Assembly (NCBI RefSeq): GCF_009796865.1 | Contig: NZ_CP047028.1 | Coordinates: 2,232,001-2,296,000, forward strand | DNA from: Formosa sp. L2A11 | GTDB lineage: Bacteria > Bacteroidota > Bacteroidia > Flavobacteriales > Flavobacteriaceae | Reading direction: 5' to 3' | Length of the DNA stretch: 64,000 nt | Shown here: positions 56,501-64,000 of the stretch, piece after piece | Numbering within the stretch: the stretch's first letter is position 1 | Layout of the letters: the number at the start of each line of letters is the position of its first letter | Program-made: the position numbers and the translations under genes | Notes under the pieces: generated by a model | The model's database searches: none | The model's input: the letters and a program-made list of their open reading frames with translations, nothing else | What the model was told of the DNA's origin: nothing

Positions 56501-59028
56501 CATCTGGTTCTGGAAGAGCATTGGTAACCTTAGAAAACGGAACCGGAGTGCTTAAAGGTTTTTGGGTTAAGGCAAGCAAAGGCGATACTAAATTTGAATT
56601 GCCAATAACTAAAGAGATGACCCCTAATGTGTTTATAAACATTAGTTTATTGCAAAATCATAATAATACAAAAAACGATTTACCAATTAGAATGTATGGT
56701 ATTACGGGTATAGCTATAGAAAATCCAGAAACAAAGCTTCTGCCTGTAATTAGTATGCCTGATGTTTTAGAGCCAGAGGAAGAGGTTACCGCGAAAATTA
56801 GTGAAGAAAACGGAAAAGCGATGACGTATTCTATTGCTATTGTAGATGAAGGTTTATTAGATCTTACACGATTTAAAACACCCGATCCTTGGTCTACATT
56901 CTATAGAAAAGAAGCCCTGGGAGTAAAAACATGGGATGTGTACGATGAGATTATAGGCGCTTTTGGAGGAAACATTAATCAGGTATTTAGTATTGGTGGG
57001 GATGACATGCTTGCTGGTAGTAAAAATCAAAAAGCAAATAGGTTTAAGCCTGTCGTTATTTATAAAGGCCCTTTTCAATTAGATAAAAATGGTAGTAAGA
57101 CACATCATATTAAAATACCTAAATACATTGGTTCTGTTAAAACAATGGTGGTTGCTCATAATCCAGAGACAGAAGCTTATGGAAGTGCTGGAAAAGCAAC
57201 ACCTGTTAGAAAACCGTTAATGGTTTTAGCATCTATGGCAAGAAAAGTAGTTCCTGGAGAAAAAGTTAGAATTCCAATCACTGTTTTTGCTTTAGAAAAC
57301 AAAATTAAAACAGTAAAAGTATCTATCACATCCAATGATGTTTTTAAAGTTATTGGTGCATCTTCTAAAACAATTACATATTCTAGTCCAGACGAAAAAA
57401 TGGCTTATTTTGATGTAGAAGTTCTTAAAGAAGGGGTTGGAAAAATAGATGTTAAAGTTAGTGGCCATGGAGAACAGGCTTCTTATAATTTAGAATTAAA
57501 TGCTTTTAATCCGAATCCAGAAAGTATTGAAGCAACAGATATTGTATTACAACCTAACGCATCACAAACTTTAAATTTTAATACTTTTGGAGTTATTGAT
57601 ACGAATAAGGCACAGTTAGAATTGTCTAGTTTTCAATCTATAGATTTTACAGGGAGATTACAGTATTTAATTGCATATCCTCATGGTTGTGTAGAACAGA
57701 CCACATCTGGTGCTTTTCCTCAATTATATTTGAATGATGTTTTTAAAATATCGGAAGGTAAAAAAGAAGAAACTCAAAAAAATATAGAATCTGCTATTGA
57801 TAGATTATCAAAATTTCAGAAATCTAGCGGTGGTTTTTCATATTGGCAAAATCAGAATACTGTAAACGATTGGTCTACAAGTTACGTCGGACATTTTTTC
57901 TTAGAAGCAGAGAAAAAAGGTTTTGTACTTCCTATTGACTTTAAAACGAAGTGGATAAATTATCAAAAGAAAGCTTCAGAAGGTTGGAGTTCTAACGGTA
58001 ATCAATTAGCACAAGCATATCGTTTGTATACGTTGGCATTGGCTAGAAATCCAGACAAATCATCCATGAATAGACTAAGAGAGCTTGCGCTTCAAGGTAA
58101 CTTAAATGTTTTAGCGAAATTAAGACTTGCTGCAACTTATGCTATAACAGGTAAAAAAGAGGTTGCTAAAGAATTAATAGCTGATTATAGTTATTATGGT
58201 GATTTAGAAATAGCTGCTAAAAACGAAAATAATTATGGTTCTGAATTAAGAAACCTAGCAATGTTTTTAGAAACGTATATTTTGTTAGATGAAGAATTAA
58301 AAGCAAAAGAAATTGCAGATATTATTGCTTCATCATTAACAAGTGAAACCTATATGAGTACGCAAACTACTTCATATTGCCTTTTAGCTATGTCTAAATA
58401 TGCTAAGTTTATTGGTAACGATGGGATTAGTATTAGCTATAAATTTAATGGTAAAAAACAAGAAATTATAAGTTCTGATAAAGCTATAGTTTTAGATAAC
58501 TTTAATGTGAATTCAGGTAAGAATACAATTCAAATTAAGAACAATAAAGATAATATTGTTTATGTGCGTTTATTAAATAGTGGAATTCTACCAATAGGGA
58601 ATGAAAAGGTTATTGAAAAAAATATTTCAGTGACTATGAGTTTTACAGATAGATCTGGTAAAATTATTGATGTCAATAAAATTCAGCAAGGGACTAATTT
58701 TGTTGCGAATATTACCTTAAAAAATAATAAGCAGTTAGCTGTAGATGATGTTGCTTTAGGTGCTTTATTCCCTTCAGGATGGGAAATTATAAATACAAGA
58801 TTTAATGTTAATAATTCTAGAAATAGTAAGATTACATATGAAGATGTACGAGACGATAGAGTTAATTATTATTTTGATTTAAAGTCTAATGAAACTAAAA
58901 ACTTTAAAGTCCTGCTAAATGCATCGTATCTAGGTAGCTATTATTTACCAGGTATGCAGGTTGAAGCCATGTATGATAATGGTTTCTTTGCACGTACAAA
59001 AGGACAATGGGTACAAGTAATAGAATAA
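53527..59028 (+). CDS. bacterial alpha-2-macroglobulin lipoprotein (YfhM-like)
   Basis: This 1833-residue periplasmic lipoprotein has lipobox LFVGC with Cys21. It traps and inhibits attacking proteases by a thioester mechanism. Signature regions include GLKGFIYGERGVWRPGDTIH (MG domain), the bait-region neighbourhood near 1130-1200 and the thioester motif HGCVEQ with Cys1388 and Gln1391. The alpha-toroid region follows (FSYWQNQNTVNDWSTSYVGH). The CxEQ sequence shows the reactive form, unlike thioester-less paralogues. It is followed, with a 22-nt overlap, by pbpC, the classical pairing in which PBP1C is thought to repair peptidoglycan where the envelope is breached. Confidence 0.93.
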   Translation: MLTKKNTSLLLFICFILFVGCKDKPSVSLSNIQKFKDHIFEVSSGVISTKEHIKIVLINPMKDVSPEVELDNSILSVSPKISGKVMALNNRTITFIPNERFDSDTRYTFELDLGALQDVSNEFKTFIFDVKTIKQDFQVTTNNLQSYSRDWQYLNGIIKSSDEILTATARKLVTVKQKGKILPFKIENENIDGKYFKFKIDSIQRFETDSEIEIEWDGSDFDIETQGDYSYEIPGKNNFKVIGINVFDEESKYIEINFSDPVNSNQNLDGLITIEDQYNLSFSKNNNIVKVYVNDIEDTKTLTIHRSVKSSYGNALKSNVTQDITFEEIKPQVRLLQNGTILPNSENLKFNFEAVNLKAVDVTIIKIFEDNVLQFLQNNELGGSEELLRVARPIAKKTINLSSSGEDLSNWKAYSVDLKDIINPDPGAIYRVELSFKKSYSNYKCENEDDELIEEEITNYDQEEAEFSNWDSSYYYEDYSWRDSDNPCENSYYLNKKVSSNILASNIGVIVKEGKENTYFVAVSDIVNTNPIADADVKFYNYQQQLIGRQNTDSEGKLTFSAGAKAYFVIVTKNKISTYVRLNDGKALSVSKFDVSGAELKRGLKGFIYGERGVWRPGDTIHLSFMLNDKNNKLPDNHPVKLEVYNPYGNLYSSEISTQGLNNFYRFTVPTDPDDYTGSWMAKVSVGGANFTKVLKIETIKPNRLKIKTSLDEDLITANKLVTGNLEALWLHGAIAKDLKADITVSFNPIKTEFKAFPGFEFDDPTKTFTSQEKIVFDGKVNQSGKAQFTFKPNTKNSPSGLLRATFLSKVYEEGGDFSSDAFAVNYASYTSYVGLLTPKGDASRNMLLTDTKHKFEVATVDAYGKPKAVKNLKVAIYKVNSNWWWNEDEDNLSSFDTSSSKNEEFTTHISTDASGKGTFEFELKYPEWGSYLVYVTNEESGHSTAEMIFVDWPGWAGKARKGDPSSATMLSFSTDKEKYQVGETATVTFPSSGSGRALVTLENGTGVLKGFWVKASKGDTKFELPITKEMTPNVFINISLLQNHNNTKNDLPIRMYGITGIAIENPETKLLPVISMPDVLEPEEEVTAKISEENGKAMTYSIAIVDEGLLDLTRFKTPDPWSTFYRKEALGVKTWDVYDEIIGAFGGNINQVFSIGGDDMLAGSKNQKANRFKPVVIYKGPFQLDKNGSKTHHIKIPKYIGSVKTMVVAHNPETEAYGSAGKATPVRKPLMVLASMARKVVPGEKVRIPITVFALENKIKTVKVSITSNDVFKVIGASSKTITYSSPDEKMAYFDVEVLKEGVGKIDVKVSGHGEQASYNLELNAFNPNPESIEATDIVLQPNASQTLNFNTFGVIDTNKAQLELSSFQSIDFTGRLQYLIAYPHGCVEQTTSGAFPQLYLNDVFKISEGKKEETQKNIESAIDRLSKFQKSSGGFSYWQNQNTVNDWSTSYVGHFFLEAEKKGFVLPIDFKTKWINYQKKASEGWSSNGNQLAQAYRLYTLALARNPDKSSMNRLRELALQGNLNVLAKLRLAATYAITGKKEVAKELIADYSYYGDLEIAAKNENNYGSELRNLAMFLETYILLDEELKAKEIADIIASSLTSETYMSTQTTSYCLLAMSKYAKFIGNDGISISYKFNGKKQEIISSDKAIVLDNFNVNSGKNTIQIKNNKDNIVYVRLLNSGILPIGNEKVIEKNISVTMSFTDRSGKIIDVNKIQQGTNFVANITLKNNKQLAVDDVALGALFPSGWEIINTRFNVNNSRNSKITYEDVRDDRVNYYFDLKSNETKNFKVLLNASYLGSYYLPGMQVEAMYDNGFFARTKGQWVQVIE

Positions 59029-61370
59029 ATAAGCTTAAGATATATTTAAAAAAGCATAGGTTTAAAGCAATTTTTATAGTTGTTTTAAGCCTATGTTATA
59101 TTTTTTGTCTTCCTGAAAAACTGTTTAATACGCCTAATTCAACTATAATAGAAAGTAAAGATGGTGAGTTATTGGGGGCATTAATAGCTAATGATGGACA
59201 ATGGCGGTTTCCTGATTTAGATTCTATTCCTAATAAATTTAAGCATTGTATTGTTCAATTTGAAGATGAACATTTCTATCAGCATCCAGGTTTTAATCCG
59301 GTATCAATGTTTAATGCTTTAAAAGCAAATTTAAAAGCAAACAAAACAGTAAGAGGAGGAAGTACGATAACCCAACAAGTTATCAGACTTTCTAGACAAG
59401 GACAGAAAAGATCATACTTCGAGAAGCTTAAAGAGTTAATTTTGGCAACACGATTAGAATTAAAATTTTCAAAGGATAAAATTTTAAAAATGTATGTTTC
59501 ACATGCGCCTTATGGTGGTAATGTGGTTGGTTTAGAAGCAGCTTCATGGAGATACTTTAATGTGGCTCCTACAAAATTATCATGGGGACAAAGTGCTATG
59601 CTTGCAGTATTACCAAATGCTCCAAGTTTATTATATCCAGGGAAAAATGCAGATTTACTTTTAAAAAAACGAAATCGGTTATTAAAGAAGTTGTTAGAAT
59701 CTCATATTATCGATCAAACAACTTATAATTTATCTATAGAAGAAGAAATTCCAACAAAACCCAAAAACTTACCTCAAATAGCGCCTCACTTATTACAAAG
59801 AGTTGCGAAAAATAATATCGGAGAACGTGTAAAAACATCAATAGATCTTACTGTACAGGAATTAGCACTACAAATAGTAAATAAACATTATACGCTACAA
59901 TCTCAAAATGGTGTATATAATATGGCTGCTCTTATTTTAGATGTAAAAACTAAAAAGGTGATAAGTTATATAGGAAATACAAATACTACCAAAGAACACC
60001 ATAAAGATGTTGATATAATTACGGCGCCTAGAAGTACAGGAAGTATTTTAAAGCCGTTCTTGTATATGTCTATGTTAGATGCAGGAGAGCTGTTACCCGA
60101 AACAATATTGCCAGATGTTCCTACAACAATTGGTAATTATAAGCCTGAAAATTTTACGCTACAATATTTAGGCGCTGTTTCAGCAAAATCAGCTTTAGCA
60201 AAATCCCTTAATATTCCAGCCGTAAGAATGCTATATTCGTATGGTATAACGCGTTTTTACGATGATTTACAATCACTCTCAATATCAAATATTGATAAAG
60301 GAGCAGATCATTACGGACTGTCATTAATACTTGGAGGAGCAGAAGGTAATTTATGGGATATTTGTGGTGCATACAGTAATTTAGCATCAACTCTTGTTCA
60401 TTTTAATTCAAATTCTAGTCAGTATTATGTAAACGAATTTCAACACCCCAATTATAACAAAGCATTTAATGCTGAATTAGGAGCCTTAACTTTTAATAAA
60501 TCTCATCTCAATGCAGGTAGTATTTATTTTGGTTTCGAAGCCATGAAAGAGCTCAATAGACCTAGTATAGATAATTCTTGGCGTTATTATAATTCTGCAC
60601 AAGAAATTGCATGGAAAACAGGGACAAGTTATGGAAATAGAGATGCTTGGAGTGTTGGAGTAACTAAAGATTATGTGGTAGGTGTTTGGGTAGGAAATGC
60701 AGATGGAGAAGGAAGACCTGGTGTAACGGGGACTAGTGCTGCTGCTCCAGTAATGTTTGATTTGTTTGACATACTACCAAAATCGGAGTGGTTTTCTACA
60801 CCTTATGACGATTTAATTGATGCTAAAATATGTACTAAAAGCGGACAATTAGCTAGTGATATTTGTCCGAATACAATTCAAAAAATTCCTGCTAAAGGTT
60901 TAGAAACTTCATTATGTAAGTATCATAAATTAATTCATTTAGATCAAACAAAAACATATCAGGTAAATACGTCTTGTGAAAAACTTAGTAATATAAATAC
61001 AGTCTCTCAATTTATTTTGCCGCCTTTAATGGCTTGGTATTATAAGAAAAATAATGTAGATTATAAAACGGTACCTCCTTTAAGAGATGGTTGTAAGGGT
61101 GAATCAACACCTATAATGGCTTTTTCAGAACCTGTAAATACCAATACCATTATAGTTCCTAAAGGAATTTCTGGAGAACGAAATAAGGTGATTTTTAAAA
61201 TAGCCCATAATGATGCGAATGCTACTTTGTATTGGTATTTGGATGATACTTTTTTAAAATCGACTACTAATTTTAATGAAGTCGCTATTGATTTAAATTT
61301 AGGAGACCATATTATTACAGTTTTAGACCATTTAGGAAATAGTATTCAGAAAAAAATTGTTGTAAAATAA
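59007..61370 (+). CDS. pbpC: penicillin-binding protein 1C
   Basis: This 787-residue bifunctional peptidoglycan synthase has a membrane helix at about 18-35. The GT51 glycosyltransferase domain carries FEDEHFYQHPGFNP and RGGSTITQQVIRL. The transpeptidase domain has SxxK as Ser346-Lys349 in TGSILKPFLY and KTG at 537-539 in AWKTGTSYG. A C-terminal BiPBP_C-like beta domain follows at about 700-787. It overlaps the alpha-2-macroglobulin gene by 22 nt and is co-transcribed. No T-tailed hairpin is seen after it. Confidence 0.94.
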   Translation: MGTSNRINKLKIYLKKHRFKAIFIVVLSLCYIFCLPEKLFNTPNSTIIESKDGELLGALIANDGQWRFPDLDSIPNKFKHCIVQFEDEHFYQHPGFNPVSMFNALKANLKANKTVRGGSTITQQVIRLSRQGQKRSYFEKLKELILATRLELKFSKDKILKMYVSHAPYGGNVVGLEAASWRYFNVAPTKLSWGQSAMLAVLPNAPSLLYPGKNADLLLKKRNRLLKKLLESHIIDQTTYNLSIEEEIPTKPKNLPQIAPHLLQRVAKNNIGERVKTSIDLTVQELALQIVNKHYTLQSQNGVYNMAALILDVKTKKVISYIGNTNTTKEHHKDVDIITAPRSTGSILKPFLYMSMLDAGELLPETILPDVPTTIGNYKPENFTLQYLGAVSAKSALAKSLNIPAVRMLYSYGITRFYDDLQSLSISNIDKGADHYGLSLILGGAEGNLWDICGAYSNLASTLVHFNSNSSQYYVNEFQHPNYNKAFNAELGALTFNKSHLNAGSIYFGFEAMKELNRPSIDNSWRYYNSAQEIAWKTGTSYGNRDAWSVGVTKDYVVGVWVGNADGEGRPGVTGTSAAAPVMFDLFDILPKSEWFSTPYDDLIDAKICTKSGQLASDICPNTIQKIPAKGLETSLCKYHKLIHLDQTKTYQVNTSCEKLSNINTVSQFILPPLMAWYYKKNNVDYKTVPPLRDGCKGESTPIMAFSEPVNTNTIIVPKGISGERNKVIFKIAHNDANATLYWYLDDTFLKSTTNFNEVAIDLNLGDHIITVLDHLGNSIQKKIVVK

Positions 61371-61646
61371 TAATCTTCAATAATTACAATTTTTGACCTT
61401 CTACGGATGCAGAATTAATCACATAGAGAATCATATAAGTCATCTGTTTTGTTTTCAACTATTGTTAATGTGATCTAAGATGTATTTGCTTGGTAAATAT
61501 ATTTTAATTTTCATATAGCCCCTCTTTTAACTCAAACGAAGTAAATTTTTCCTTTAATCATTCTATTTAATACAAACTTTTTTATAGTTATATTACATTT
61601 CGTATATTGGAGTAATTAAATATCGAATCATAAAAACAAAAGAAAT

Positions 61647-63920
61647 ATGGCATTTGACATAGACATGATTAAAGGTGTGTACACCAAAATGGCGGAACGT
61701 GTAGAGAAAGCACGCGGCATTGTAGGCAAACCGTTAACGCTTTCTGAAAAGATTTTATATTCTCATTTATGGGACGGGACTCCTGATAAAGCATTTACAA
61801 GAGGGAAAGACTATGTAGATTTTGCTCCAGATAGGATTGCTTGTCAGGATGCAACGGCACAAATGGCATTATTGCAATTTATGCAAGCAGGAAAAGATAA
61901 TGTGGCTGTACCAACAACAGTACATTGCGATCATTTAATTCAAGCTAAAGATGGTGCTTCAACAGATTTAAAACACGCAAACGATGTAAGTAGCGAAGTT
62001 TTCGATTTCTTAGAGTCTGTGTCTAATAAATATGGTATAGGTTTTTGGAAACCAGGAGCAGGTATTATTCATCAAGTCGTTTTAGAAAATTATGCATTCC
62101 CTGGAGGAATGATGATTGGTACCGATTCTCATACCGTTAATGCTGGTGGATTAGGAATGGTAGCCATTGGAGTTGGTGGTGCAGATGCTGTAGATGTTAT
62201 GGCAGGTATGGCATGGGAACTAAAATTTCCTAAATTAATAGGAGTGAAGTTAACCGGTAAATTATCGGGTTGGACAGCGCCTAAAGATGTCATTTTAAAA
62301 GTAGCAGATATTCTGACTGTAAAAGGAGGAACAGGAGCTATTGTAGAATATTTTGGTGAAGGTGCAACATCTATGTCATGTACAGGAAAAGGTACCATTT
62401 GTAATATGGGAGCCGAAATTGGAGCAACAACATCTACGTTTGGTTACGACGAATCTATGGAACGTTATTTACGTGCTACAGAACGTGCCGATGTTGCCGA
62501 TGCTGCAAACGAAGTAAAATCATACTTAACAGCAGATCCAGAAGTATACGCAGATCCAAAAGCATATTTTGATGAAGTTATTGAAATAGATTTATCTGTA
62601 TTAACACCATTATTAAACGGACCGTTTACACCAGATTTATCTACACCAGTTGGTGCTTCAATGACAGAAAAAGCACAAGCTAACGACTGGCCTTTAAAAG
62701 TAGAATGGGGGTTAATCGGATCGTGTACAAACTCGTCTTACGAAGATTTATCTCGTGCATCATCTATAGCACAACAGGCCTTAGATAAAAACTTAAAAAC
62801 GAAAGCAGAATTTGGTATTAATCCAGGTTCAGAAAAAGTAAGATATACAACAGAGCGTGACGGTATTCTTGAAATCTTCGAGAAATTAAATGCTAAAATA
62901 TTTACAAATGCTTGCGGACCATGTATTGGACAGTGGGCAAGATATAGCGATCCTAAAAACGCACCTAAGAATAGTATTATTCATTCATTTAACAGAAACT
63001 TTGCGAAGCGTGCCGATGGTAATCCAAATACACACGCCTTTGTTGCATCTCCAGAAATGGTAGCAGCTATTGCCATTGCGGGCCGTTTAGATTTCAACCC
63101 AATGAAAGATAAATTAATTAATGAAGATGGGGAAGAAGTAATGTTCGATGAGCCAACAGGATGGGAATTACCACCAAAAGGTTTTGAAGTCAAAGATAAT
63201 GGATATTTAGCTCCAGATGAAGATGGTAGTGATATAGTTGTTTCTGTGTCTCCAACATCCGAACGTTTACAATTACTTGAGCCTTTTACACCGTTAGGAG
63301 ATTCTATTACAGATGCTAAATTGTTAATTAAAGCCTTTGGTAAATGTACCACAGATCATATTTCTATGGCTGGACCTTGGTTACGTTTCCGTGGTCATTT
63401 AGATAATATTTCTAACAATTGTTTAATTGGAGCTGTAAATGCTTTTAATAAAAAAACAAACTTTGTAAAAAATCAATTAACAGGAGAATTTGAAGGTGTT
63501 CCCGATGCTGCAAGAGCATATAAAGCTGCGGGAGTAAAAACAATTGTAGTTGGAGATCATAATTATGGAGAAGGATCTTCTCGTGAACATGCCGCTATGG
63601 AACCACGTCACTTAGGTGTTGCTGCAGTATTAGTAAAATCATTCGCGCGTATACACGAAACAAATCTTAAAAAACAAGGTATGTTAGGTATTACATTTGC
63701 TAATGAAACCGATTACGATTTAATTCAAGAAGACGATACTATTAATTTCTTAGATTTAAATGAATTTGCTCCAGACAAACCATTAACATTAGAATTTGTT
63801 CATGCAGATGGCTCTAAAGATGTTATTGTAACAAACCATACTTATAATGCCGCTCAAATTGCATGGTATAAAGAAGGTTCTGCTTTAAACTTAATTAAAA
63901 AAGAAAATGCTTCTGCTTAA
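61647..63920 (+). CDS. aconitate hydratase, mitochondrial type
   Basis: This 757-residue 4Fe-4S aconitase is of the mitochondrial ACO2 kind, with the swivel domain at the C-terminal end. It begins [22 protein letters not shown]. The active-site stretches are [29 protein letters not shown] and [14 protein letters not shown] with ligand Cys360; the other ligands are Cys423 and Cys426 in [27 protein letters not shown] is the substrate loop of the swivel domain. It is not a paralogue of the AcnB gene upstream but the other aconitase subfamily. It is a single-gene unit with its own terminator. Confidence 0.95.
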   Translation: MAFDIDMIKGVYTKMAERVEKARGIVGKPLTLSEKILYSHLWDGTPDKAFTRGKDYVDFAPDRIACQDATAQMALLQFMQAGKDNVAVPTTVHCDHLIQAKDGASTDLKHANDVSSEVFDFLESVSNKYGIGFWKPGAGIIHQVVLENYAFPGGMMIGTDSHTVNAGGLGMVAIGVGGADAVDVMAGMAWELKFPKLIGVKLTGKLSGWTAPKDVILKVADILTVKGGTGAIVEYFGEGATSMSCTGKGTICNMGAEIGATTSTFGYDESMERYLRATERADVADAANEVKSYLTADPEVYADPKAYFDEVIEIDLSVLTPLLNGPFTPDLSTPVGASMTEKAQANDWPLKVEWGLIGSCTNSSYEDLSRASSIAQQALDKNLKTKAEFGINPGSEKVRYTTERDGILEIFEKLNAKIFTNACGPCIGQWARYSDPKNAPKNSIIHSFNRNFAKRADGNPNTHAFVASPEMVAAIAIAGRLDFNPMKDKLINEDGEEVMFDEPTGWELPPKGFEVKDNGYLAPDEDGSDIVVSVSPTSERLQLLEPFTPLGDSITDAKLLIKAFGKCTTDHISMAGPWLRFRGHLDNISNNCLIGAVNAFNKKTNFVKNQLTGEFEGVPDAARAYKAAGVKTIVVGDHNYGEGSSREHAAMEPRHLGVAAVLVKSFARIHETNLKKQGMLGITFANETDYDLIQEDDTINFLDLNEFAPDKPLTLEFVHADGSKDVIVTNHTYNAAQIAWYKEGSALNLIKKENASA

Positions 63921-63949
63921 GTAATTTTCAACATTTTATAAATATAAAG

Positions 63950-63971
63950 CTCCCATTATTGGGAGTTTTTT
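63950..63971 (+). terminator. intrinsic terminator after the second aconitase gene
   Basis: A 6-bp stem CTCCCA with TGGGAG around TTAT is followed by an uninterrupted T-run. It lies 29 nt after the stop. Confidence 0.8.
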
Positions 63972-64000
63972 TTGTTAAAGACATAAGTAAGGATGGTAAT

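Overview
The window is A/T-rich bacterial chromosome from a member of the Bacteroidota, almost certainly family Flavobacteriaceae. Four things support this. Family-typical genes are present: an alternative GlmU-like protein, an ECF sigma operon with a Spy-like periplasmic partner, SusC-like and carboxypeptidase-regulatory outer-membrane proteins, DUF4199 and DUF6263 proteins, and a mitochondrial-type aconitase. Shine-Dalgarno sequences are largely absent. Upstream regions repeatedly carry the Bacteroidota promoter pattern TTG-N19/20-TAnnTTTG. CarB is short and lacks the allosteric domain. No rRNA, tRNA, CRISPR array, phage or plasmid backbone was seen. Most of the window is ordinary core chromosome.

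Layout. Bases 1-3402 (minus) hold a partial MacB/LolD-type ABC ATPase, a methyltransferase and an ABC-F ATPase. Bases 3512-6799 (plus) encode a Wza/Wzc-type polysaccharide export pair with a tyrosine-rich Wzc tail. Bases 6801-8926 (minus) encode a LexA-like self-cleaving repressor translationally coupled to a DnaQ-GIY-YIG/UvrC-like nuclease, probably a small DNA-damage module. Bases 9178-10689 (minus) are an ECF sigma, membrane anti-sigma-like and periplasmic protein operon. Bases 10837-15990 (minus) hold an MsbA-type exporter, a phosphohexomutase, a GT2 glycosyltransferase and a DUF4199 protein. Bases 16153-24461 mix L31, the GlmU-like protein, a peptide-binding lipoprotein, MtaB, a GNAT protein, an alpha/beta hydrolase, a lytic transglycosylase and two poorly known proteins. 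Bases 24529-27793 contain rpmH and carB. A complete IS3-family element occupies 27805-29196. Bases 29221-34026 hold a membrane protein, pepT, a frameshifted pyrD, a LysE transporter and an HMG-CoA-lyase-like gene. Bases 34112-42551 hold an outer-membrane barrel protein, an HTTM/VKGC-like protein with an unrecognised secreted neighbour, guaB, an AI-2E-family transporter and a 77-residue conserved-looking protein. Bases 42834-48029 are a three-gene parvulin operon plus MoxR. Bases 48092-49916 (minus) hold a minimal two-component pair and an AhpD-like protein. Bases 50609-63920 hold acnB, an alpha-2-macroglobulin/PBP1C pair and a second, mitochondrial-type aconitase.

How the genes relate. Cell-envelope functions dominate: polysaccharide export, the exporter/mutase/glycosyltransferase block, periplasmic folding by three parvulins, peptidoglycan repair by PBP1C with alpha-2-macroglobulin, and a lytic transglycosylase. 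Nucleotide synthesis is represented by carB, pyrD and guaB, and the TCA cycle by two unrelated aconitases.

The points most worth a second look are the single-base frameshift in pyrD; the LexA-like repressor/nuclease pair; a histidine-kinase-like protein with a phospho-acceptor helix but no ATPase domain; a compact folded element at the 3' end of pepT; an inverted repeat over a possible distal acnB promoter; and the HTTM/secreted-protein pair. No wholly new multi-gene system could be demonstrated from the sequence alone.
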